Shown in pieces: positions 1 through 5,239 of a DNA stretch of 5,239 nucleotides. How positions within the stretch are numbered: the first letter of the stretch is position 1; each line of letters begins with the position of its first letter. The stretch comes from Actinomycetota bacterium. Its GTDB lineage: Bacteria; Actinomycetota; Actinomycetes; Actinomycetales; Microbacteriaceae. The notes under the pieces were generated by a model. That model was not told the DNA's origin. It made no database searches and worked only from the letters and a program-made list of their open reading frames with translations. Made by a program: the position numbers and the translations under genes. The stretch is taken from assembly GCA_016870695.1 (NCBI GenBank), contig VGAV01000206.1:1-5239 (forward strand), read 5' to 3'.

Positions 1-7
1 GAACCGC

Positions 8-13
8 TAGAAT
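8..13 (+). promoter_or_regulatory. Probable -10 box (TAGAAT) for the SNF2-family gene
   Basis: TAGAAT matches the TANNNT pattern of sigma-70/SigA-type -10 elements and stands out in very GC-rich DNA. Transcription would begin near position 20, giving a leader of about 130 nt before the start codon at 153. The -35 region lies outside the window, so the promoter cannot be fully assessed. It could instead belong to the end of an upstream gene. Confidence 0.45.
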
Positions 14-97
14 GGGTGGCGATCCCGTCATCGTCCCCGCGTGAGCCGCCCTTCCGGCGCCATCAGCCCGCGGCAGTTCCTCGGGGTCACGCATTCA

Positions 98-138
98 CCG
101 GCTTCGGCCGGACGTCCCGGACCCTGTCCGCAAGGACA
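98..138 (+). promoter_or_regulatory. Structured 5' leader: UUCG and GCAA tetraloop hairpins
   Basis: Two short perfect hairpins lie in the leader. The first is CCGGC (98-102), loop TTCG (103-106), GCCGG (107-111). The second is TGTCC (125-129), loop GCAA (130-133), GGACA (134-138). UUCG closed by C-G and the GNRA loop GCAA are both exceptionally stable tetraloops in RNA. The second hairpin ends five bases before AGGAGG. This could insulate or position the ribosome binding site, but no known riboswitch or leader family is recognised, and short stems arise easily in GC-rich DNA. Confidence 0.35.
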
Positions 139-143
139 CGCTC

Positions 144-149
144 AGGAGG
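144..149 (+). promoter_or_regulatory. Ribosome binding site AGGAGG for the SNF2-family gene
   Basis: A full-consensus AGGAGG lies only three bases before the ATG at 153, shorter than the usual five to nine. It is the only strong Shine-Dalgarno sequence near the start of this reading frame, so it decides the start. Pairing through the overlapping CAGGAG would give a slightly longer spacing. Confidence 0.7.
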
Positions 150-152
150 AGC

Positions 153-2315
153 ATGCCGACCACGGCGACCGCCGCTCGAGGTTCGACCCAGCGGCGCAGG
201 AAGTCCTCGTCATCCCGTCGTGACGACGAGGCCCCCGTCATCCCCATTCTCGCTCGCAAGGTGCGCGAGGTCGAAGCCAAGGCCCAGCGCGGAAAGCTCG
301 GGCCGACCAACCGCGTCAAGTTCCAGGTGATCGCCTTCCTCGTCCGCGAGGAGCGCGCCCGCGTCAAGGCGGACGGCGAGCTCACCGACGCCGCGCGCGC
401 CGAGCTGCTCAAGCGGCTCGACGGCGTCGCGACGATCCTCGCCAAGACCGCCGCGCGCGACACCTCGCTCATCCAGCTGCTCGAGGTTGACCAGGCCACG
501 TCGCCGGTGGCTCGGCGCATGCGCCGCGACTGGCTTCTCGAGGCGGGGGCCGAGCTGCCGCCGGACGAGCTCATCATCACCGACACCGCGCCCGCCGCGG
601 CGACGACCGTCGTGCCGGCCGCGCTCGCCGAGCGCCAGGTCGTGCCGCCGTCGATCGAGTCGCGGCAGATGGCCAACCCCTTCCTGCCGCCCGACCTCAC
701 CCCGCGCGCGACCGGGGACGCCCCGCGCCGTCGCCTCGACGGCTGGGAGCTCATGGGGCCGCTGTACAAGGCCTTCGAGACCGGCGCCGGCGGGTCGGCG
801 GCCAGCATGGAGCTGCCTCCCGTCCCCGAGTTCGACCGGCTCTCGCCGCGCGGGCTCGAGGTCATGCCGCACCAGTCGCGCTTCCTCGAGGCCGTCCGCC
901 AGGGCCACCGCTCGTTCCTGCTGGCCGACGAGCCGGGACTCGGCAAGACCGCCGAGTCGGTGCTCGCGGCATCCGTCGCCGACGCGTACCCGCTGCTCGT
1001 CGTGGTCCCGAACGTCGTGAAGATGAACTGGGCGCGCGAGGTGCAGCGCTGGACCCCGCACCGCCGGGCCACCGTCATCTCCGGCGGCGGTGCCGACATC
1101 GACGCATTCGCCGACGTGTTCATCGTCAACTACGAGATCCTCGACCGGCACCTCTCCTGGCTGTCGTCCATCGGTCTCAAGGGCGTGGTCGTCGACGAGG
1201 CGCACTTCATCAAGAACCTCACGTCGCAGCGGTCGCAGAACGTGCTCGCCCTGGCATCCCGGGTCCGTCAGCAGACGCGCGATCCGCTCATGCTCGCCCT
1301 CACGGGGACGCCGCTGATCAACGACGTCGAGGACTTCGACGCGATCTGGCGCTTCCTCGGGTGGACGAACGGCGAGAAGCCCGGCCCAGAGCTGATGGAG
1401 AAGCTGGATGCCACCGGCCTGACCCCCGCGGACAAGGCGTTCTACCCCGAGGCGCGCGAGGCCGTCATCTCGATGGGCATCGTCCGCCGCAAGAAGAAGG
1501 ACGTCGCCGCCGACCTGCCCGACAAGCTCGTCGCCGACCTCCCCGTCGAGCTGGACGACGAGTTCGGCCGGTCCATCCGGCAGGCCGAGCGCGAGCTCGG
1601 TGCGCGTCTGGCCGCGAAGTACCGGCGCATCATCGAGGCGCGCGGCGACCGGGGCCTGGCTCCCGGCGAGGTGGACGACGACATCGTCCGGCTGGTCGCG
1701 CACGGCGAGCTCGAGGAGTCCAAGGCCGCCGGCACCGGGTCCGAGAACGTCTTCACGATGGTCCGCCGCATCGGTCAGGCCAAGGCGCAGCTCGCCGCGG
1801 ACTACGCCGTGCAGCTGCAGCGGTCGGTCGGCAAGGTCGTGTTCTTCGCCAAGCACATCGACGTCATGGATGCCGCCGAGGCCCACTTCAAGGCATCCGG
1901 TCTCCGTGCGGTGTCGGTGCGCGGCGAGCAGACCTCGACGGCCCGTCAGGCCGCCATCGACGCGTTCAATAACGACCCCGGCGTCGGCATCGCGGTGTGC
2001 TCGCTCACCGCCGCCGGCGTGGGACTGAACATGCAGGCCGCGTCGAACGTCGTGCTCGCCGAGCTGTCGTGGACGGCGGCCGAGCAGACGCAGGCCATCG
2101 ACCGCGTGCACCGCATCGGTCAGGAGGAGCCGGTCACCGCGTGGCGCATCATCGCCGCGCACACGATCGACACGAAGATCGCGGAGCTCATCGACTCCAA
2201 GGAGGGGCTCGCCCAGCGCGCCCTCGACGGCCAGGCGGTCGAGCCCGGTTCCAGCGACTCGGTGCAGCTGTCCGCGCTCATGCACCTGCTGCGCCAGGCG
2301 CTCGGCGCCGCCTGA
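153..2315 (+). CDS. SNF2-family DNA-dependent ATPase/translocase (DEAD/DEAH-box helicase superfamily 2)
   Basis: This 720-residue protein is an SNF2-type superfamily 2 ATPase expected to track along DNA in the cytoplasm using ATP. Visible motifs: a Q-like segment MPHQSRFLEAV (238-248); motif I ADEPGLGKT (258-266, Lys265 for ATP phosphate binding); motif II DEAH (348-351); motif III LTGTP (383-387); VVFFAKH (562-568) opening the second RecA lobe; motif V in SLTAAGVGLNMQAAS (617-631); and motif VI QTQAIDRVHRIGQ (645-657). The lobe 2 pattern resembles the SMARCAL1/HARP annealing-helicase branch more than chromatin remodellers, so a role in fork or repair DNA handling is possible but inferred. 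The N-terminal 230 residues show no recognised domain and begin with an Arg/Ser-rich basic tract that may touch nucleic acid. No nuclease or methylase domain is fused and no restriction or defence partner lies beside it. Start chosen from AGGAGG at 144-149. It appears monocistronic, with a terminator just after the stop. Confidence 0.9.
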   Translation: MPTTATAARGSTQRRRKSSSSRRDDEAPVIPILARKVREVEAKAQRGKLGPTNRVKFQVIAFLVREERARVKADGELTDAARAELLKRLDGVATILAKTAARDTSLIQLLEVDQATSPVARRMRRDWLLEAGAELPPDELIITDTAPAAATTVVPAALAERQVVPPSIESRQMANPFLPPDLTPRATGDAPRRRLDGWELMGPLYKAFETGAGGSAASMELPPVPEFDRLSPRGLEVMPHQSRFLEAVRQGHRSFLLADEPGLGKTAESVLAASVADAYPLLVVVPNVVKMNWAREVQRWTPHRRATVISGGGADIDAFADVFIVNYEILDRHLSWLSSIGLKGVVVDEAHFIKNLTSQRSQNVLALASRVRQQTRDPLMLALTGTPLINDVEDFDAIWRFLGWTNGEKPGPELMEKLDATGLTPADKAFYPEAREAVISMGIVRRKKKDVAADLPDKLVADLPVELDDEFGRSIRQAERELGARLAAKYRRIIEARGDRGLAPGEVDDDIVRLVAHGELEESKAAGTGSENVFTMVRRIGQAKAQLAADYAVQLQRSVGKVVFFAKHIDVMDAAEAHFKASGLRAVSVRGEQTSTARQAAIDAFNNDPGVGIAVCSLTAAGVGLNMQAASNVVLAELSWTAAEQTQAIDRVHRIGQEEPVTAWRIIAAHTIDTKIAELIDSKEGLAQRALDGQAVEPGSSDSVQLSALMHLLRQALGAA

Positions 2316-2327
2316 CGCGCACCGCAT

Positions 2328-2361
2328 CGAACGCCCCGGGGTCCCCGCCCCGGGGCGTTCG
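2328..2361 (+). terminator. Rho-independent-type terminator hairpin after the SNF2-family gene
   Basis: Arms CGAACGCCCCGGGG (2328-2341) and CCCCGGGGCGTTCG (2348-2361) are perfectly complementary over 14 bp with a six-base loop, starting 12 bases after the stop codon. No T tract follows, which is usual for high-GC actinobacterial terminators. It separates this gene from pfkA. Confidence 0.8.
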
Positions 2362-2440
2362 TCGTTCGGCCTGTGGGGCCGGGGCCGTCGTTCGACGACG
2401 TGCCGCCGGGGGCGGTCCCGCGGCGACGTGCCGCCGCCCT

Positions 2441-2570
2441 GCGCCGTCCTGCGGAGTCGAGCGGCGGCACGCGGGCGGCCGCGGGCGCCGTCCTGCGGAG
2501 TCGAGCGGCGGCGCGCCGGGGGAGGGGCTCGGTCGGACGGCGTGTCGGGTGCGGACTCCGCAGGACGGCG
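2441..2570. repeat. 28-bp direct repeat pair with an inverted partial copy
   Basis: The 28 bases at 2441-2468 are repeated exactly at 2485-2512 (start-to-start distance 44). The 17-base sub-part CGCCGTCCTGCGGAGTC (2442-2458 and 2486-2502) recurs inverted at 2554-2570. Either direct copy could pair with the inverted one to make a 17-bp perfect stem, with a 51-base or 95-base loop, so two alternative structures compete. A short extra repeat GACGTGCCGCC occurs just upstream (2397-2407 and 2425-2435). No credible coding sequence runs through this block. It looks like a small dispersed-repeat remnant in the SNF2-pfkA spacer. Confidence 0.75.
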
Positions 2571-2650
2571 GCGGCGGGAGCGGAGCGGGGACGCGGGCCG
2601 GTGGCATCCATCCCCTTCCCGTCGTGTCGCACCGGACTCGCCCGCGGCGA

Positions 2651-2656
2651 TAGGGT
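2651..2656 (+). promoter_or_regulatory. Probable -10 box (TAGGGT) of pfkA
   Basis: TAGGGT fits the actinobacterial TANNNT -10 pattern and would start transcription near 2663, leaving a leader of about 49 nt. No convincing -35 is seen 16-19 bases upstream. Confidence 0.5.
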
Positions 2657-2697
2657 CATAGACGGCAACGGCGCCGCCCCCTCACCCGAACCACAGC

Positions 2698-2703
2698 GAG
2701 GAA
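2698..2703 (+). promoter_or_regulatory. Ribosome binding site GAGGAA of pfkA
   Basis: GAGGAA lies eight bases before the ATG at 2712. It fixes that ATG as the start, even though the reading frame stays open well upstream into the repeat region. Confidence 0.75.
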
Positions 2704-2711
2704 TCCAGCCA

Positions 2712-3740
<1,029 letters not shown>

Positions 3741-3749
3741 ACCCCGTCT

Positions 3750-3788
3750 CGACACGCCCCGTCCGCCTCGCGCGGGCGGGGCGTGTCG
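3750..3788 (+). terminator. Terminator hairpin of pfkA
   Basis: Arms 3750-3766 and 3772-3788 pair over 17 bp around a five-base loop (CTCGC). The single non-Watson-Crick position (T3762 opposite G3776) is a G-U wobble in the plus-strand RNA. It starts ten bases after the pfkA stop and lacks a T tract. Confidence 0.85.
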
Positions 3789-3838
3789 TGTCGGTGCTTC
3801 GATCGCGGCTGCGTCCCAGGTCGGTCCCTCCGTCATGC

Positions 3839-3894
3839 GCGTGTCCCACGATGTGCAGTTCTGGGAACCAGAACCTGCACAAACTGGGACACGC
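3839..3894. repeat. Palindromic repeat element 1 (TGTCCCA...TGTGCA family)
   Basis: Arms 3839-3864 and 3868-3894 form a long hairpin with loop GAA (3865-3867). The stem has one 3x3 internal mismatch (CGA at 3849-3851 opposite AAC at 3882-3884) and one bulged C. The outer arm GTGTCCCA plus TGTGCA is shared with the elements at 3934 and in the 103-bp array, but the inner GTTCTGG/CCAGAAC extension occurs only here. It is the most diverged copy in the window. Confidence 0.85.
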
Positions 3895-3933
3895 TCGCTG
3901 GGCTGGGGGAGAGGTCAGCGCTTCCGTCGCTAT

Positions 3934-3987
3934 CGTGTCCCACTTTGTGCAGCGCGCGGCAATGAAAGCTGCACATAATGGGACACG
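3934..3987. repeat. Palindromic repeat element 2, abutting the stop of the minus-strand gene
   Basis: Arms CGTGTCCCACTTTGTGCAG (3934-3952) and CTGCACATAATGGGACACG (3969-3987) pair at 17 of 19 positions around a 16-base loop. The right arm ends one base from the stop codon of the minus-strand gene (3989-3991), so it could serve as that gene's terminator. It belongs to the same family as element 1 and the downstream array. Confidence 0.85.
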
Positions 3988-3988
3988 G

Positions 3989-4882
3989 TCAGCCGGACCA
4001 CCCCGCACGCCGGAGGGCGTCGCGGACCTTCTCGACGGCCCGCCGCCCCCCGCCCCGCATGTGATGGGACAGGATGCGCACGTGATCCCACCCGCGTGCG
4101 CGGATGGCATCCCACCGGTCGGCGTCGCGTGCGAACTGCCGCAGGTCCTCCGCGTGGACGCGTCCGTCGTACTCGGTGGCGACCTTCCAGTGCGGATAGG
4201 CCAGGTCGAGCTCGGCGACGAACCTCCCCGCGACATCGCGCAGGATCCAGGAGATCTCCGGCTCGGGCAGACCGTTGCGAACGAGCAGCAGTCGCAGATG
4301 CGTCTCGGAAGCCGAGCGAGGCCCGTGACGGCTCAGCGAGAGAGCGCGCTCAAGTGCGTGCCGACGGGTGTCGCCCATCATCTCGATCTCTGCACGGACA
4401 TCGTCCGCGTCGATGACAGGGCGCATCTCCGTCAGGAGGAAATCCGCCGCAGCGACCAGGTCGTCGAACTCCCACAGCGACGCACTTTGCCGCCATGCAC
4501 GCACGGGATCCTCCACCGGCCAGCCTTCCGGGGTATGCCACAGAGACGGCTCGCGGGTCTGCAGCCGATGCCCGTGGATGCCGGGAACGCGCGGCTCGCG
4601 TCGGGGGCGGTGAGCCGAGACGTGCAGACCCACGAGGTGCGGAGGCGGTGGGACCGGCACTCCGAGCAGAGCGAGCGCGGTCTCGTGGCTGAAGAATTGC
4701 CCCTCGCGGAGGCGGGGCGCGTACTCGGCGGCTCGAGCTCGAAGGTCCCTGCGCCCGGGCGGCGGTGCGGACGAGCGGATTCCGCTGTGGGGAGACCTCA
4801 GTCCGACATGGCGCAGCGCGAAACGTGAGCGGCCGTGAGCCATGGCATCCCGCACGGAAAATATCTGCGGCACATCGGACAT
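3989..4882 (-). CDS. DUF559/Vsr-like nuclease-domain protein with AbiEi-like N-terminal part
   Basis: This 297-residue protein converges on pfkA. The C-terminal third (about 190-275) resembles the PD-(D/E)XK fold of DUF559/Vsr-type proteins: Glu193 in SASETHLR, then VAELDLAYPHWKVATEYDGRVH with Asp226, Glu237, Asp239 and His243 as likely metal and catalytic residues. The N-terminal part (FSVRDAMAHGRSRFALR..., then FSHETALALLGVP at about 64-76) resembles AbiEi-type antitoxin/transcription-factor proteins of actinobacteria. This assignment rests on pattern memory and is less certain. No AbiEii-type toxin gene is beside it. Met1 at 4882 is preferred because residues 7-36 fit the family pattern. 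Met14 (4843) is an alternative, with a TATTTT -10-like box at 4858-4863 on the minus strand. Neither start has a clear ribosome binding site. Codons 7 and 8 are ATA and TTT, rare in such a genome. Its substrate and role are unknown. Confidence 0.8.
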   Translation of the reverse strand: MSDVPQIFSVRDAMAHGRSRFALRHVGLRSPHSGIRSSAPPPGRRDLRARAAEYAPRLREGQFFSHETALALLGVPVPPPPHLVGLHVSAHRPRREPRVPGIHGHRLQTREPSLWHTPEGWPVEDPVRAWRQSASLWEFDDLVAAADFLLTEMRPVIDADDVRAEIEMMGDTRRHALERALSLSRHGPRSASETHLRLLLVRNGLPEPEISWILRDVAGRFVAELDLAYPHWKVATEYDGRVHAEDLRQFARDADRWDAIRARGWDHVRILSHHMRGGGRRAVEKVRDALRRAGWSG

Positions 4883-4974
4883 CGGTCGAGTCTGGCGGCT
4901 GGGAGACGAGGGGCCGTGGGCGGAACCCCTCGATTGTGGACGGTGACGCCGTCCCGCCCGCCGGGGAGAAGGAA
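4883..4974. other. Spacer between the nuclease-like gene and the repeat array
   Basis: These 92 bases upstream of the minus-strand gene hold no repeat copy, no Shine-Dalgarno sequence at the usual distance from 4882, and no convincing promoter on either strand. With the array that follows, the gene-free stretch 4883-5239 is intergenic or repeat DNA. Confidence 0.5.
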
Positions 4975-4992
4975 TGGGGCGGACGCCCGCGG

Positions 4993-5050
4993 GGCATGTC
5001 CCACTTTGTGCAGCTCAGGAGGCCGAAACGTGCACAAAGTGGGACATGCC
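4993..5050. repeat. Palindromic repeat element 3 (perfect 20-bp arms, first array unit)
   Basis: GGCATGTCCCACTTTGTGCA (4993-5012) is perfectly complementary to 5031-5050 around an 18-base loop (5013-5030) that contains CTCAGGAGG. It is the only perfect copy in the window. Confidence 0.92.
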
Positions 5051-5095
5051 GGGAGGGGAGGCGCCGGTGCGGCTTGGTGGGGCGGACGCCCGCGG

Positions 5096-5153
5096 GGCGT
5101 GTCCCACTTTGTGCGGCTCAGGAGGCTGAAACGTGCACAAAGTGGGACATGCC
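5096..5153. repeat. Palindromic repeat element 4 (second array unit)
   Basis: Same palindrome as element 3, displaced by 103 bases. The left arm carries two A-to-G changes (5099 and 5115). The right arm is unchanged, so the plus-strand RNA would still pair over 20 positions with two G-U wobbles. Confidence 0.9.
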
Positions 5154-5198
5154 GGGAGGGGAGGCGCCGGTGCGGCTTGGTGGGGCGGACGCCCGCGG

Positions 5199-5239
5199 GG
5201 CGTGTCCCACTTTGTGCGGCTCAGGAGGCTGAAACCTGC
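5199..5239. repeat. Palindromic repeat element 5, truncated by the window end
   Basis: The left arm is identical to that of element 4. The loop carries one further change just before the right arm (C at 5236 where unit 2 has G at 5133). Only the first bases of the right arm are inside the window. Confidence 0.85.

Larger units (their letters stand above)
4975..5239. repeat. 103-bp tandem repeat array (at least 2.6 units, runs off the window)
   Basis: Unit 1 is 4975-5077, unit 2 is 5078-5180, and unit 3 begins at 5181 and is cut by the window end. Units 1 and 2 differ at three of 103 positions (4996 A/G, 5012 A/G, 5023 C/T). Units 2 and 3 differ at one of the 59 shared positions (5133 G against 5236 C). 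Each unit starts with TGGGGCGGACGCCCGCGGGG, holds one palindrome of the same family as those at 3839 and 3934, and ends with a G-rich spacer. The unit length is not a multiple of three, so no reading frame is conserved across units, which argues against a repeat protein. Near identity implies recent duplication. Confidence 0.95.

Noticed and set aside
12..44. Ten-codon leader peptide frame (ATG at 12, TGA at 42)
   Set aside because: Its ATG overlaps the proposed -10 box, so it would lie upstream of the expected transcript start. It has no ribosome binding site and no attenuator-like codon run.
210..2327. 705-residue open frame on the minus strand opposite the SNF2-family gene
   Set aside because: It mirrors the real gene almost end to end. 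Long antisense frames are expected in high-GC codon usage, and its composition (Arg, Gly, Asp, Val, His rich) shows no domain.
2373..2711. N-terminal extension of pfkA by 113 residues
   Set aside because: The extension is Arg/Ala/Pro-rich translation of the repeat block. The ATG at 2712 has a good ribosome binding site and gives the family's normal N-terminus and length.
4765..5232. 155-residue plus-strand frame reading through the repeat array
   Set aside because: The 103-bp unit shifts the frame each copy, so the apparent peptide is not repeated consistently. The DNA is better explained as palindromic repeats.
4975..5239. CRISPR array
   Set aside because: Successive 103-bp units are nearly identical along their whole length. 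There are no variable spacers and no cas genes.

Overview
The window reads as chromosomal DNA from a high-GC actinobacterium, most likely Microbacteriaceae (Microbacterium-like). The support is the very high G+C content, the strong G/C third-position bias in the two long plus-strand genes, the group III form of phosphofructokinase, and the style of the SNF2 and DUF559-like proteins. The genus is an impression from sequence style and was not tested by a search.

Layout, left to right. Positions 1-152 hold a promoter-like -10 (TAGAAT) and a structured leader with a UUCG-capped and a GCAA-capped hairpin, ending in AGGAGG. Positions 153-2315 (+) encode a 720-residue SNF2-family DNA translocase with all helicase motifs intact, followed by a perfect 14-bp terminator stem. 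Positions 2316-2711 are intergenic, with two exact 28-bp direct repeats, one inverted partial copy, and then the promoter and ribosome binding site of the next gene. Positions 2712-3740 (+) encode 6-phosphofructokinase, whose residues point to ATP as phosphoryl donor, followed by a 17-bp terminator stem. A convergent minus-strand gene (3989-4882) encodes a 297-residue protein with a C-terminal DUF559/Vsr-like nuclease fold.

The unusual part is the right third. A palindromic element with arm consensus TGTCCCACTTTGTGCA occurs twice between pfkA and the nuclease-like gene. It then recurs in a 103-bp tandem array beyond that gene's 5' end, and the array runs off the window. The nuclease-like gene is therefore bracketed on both sides by the same repeat family. 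Within the array the hairpin substitutions keep pairing as G-U on the plus strand, and each loop carries AGGAGG.

The three genes do not form a pathway: a DNA translocase and a glycolytic enzyme sit side by side as separate transcription units, and the nuclease-like gene looks like an accessory insertion in a convergent intergenic space. A second, window-wide signal is the heptamer GGATGCC (or its complement GGCATCC), present 13 times where about one is expected from base composition. It coincides with otherwise uncommon GAT and GCA codon choices.
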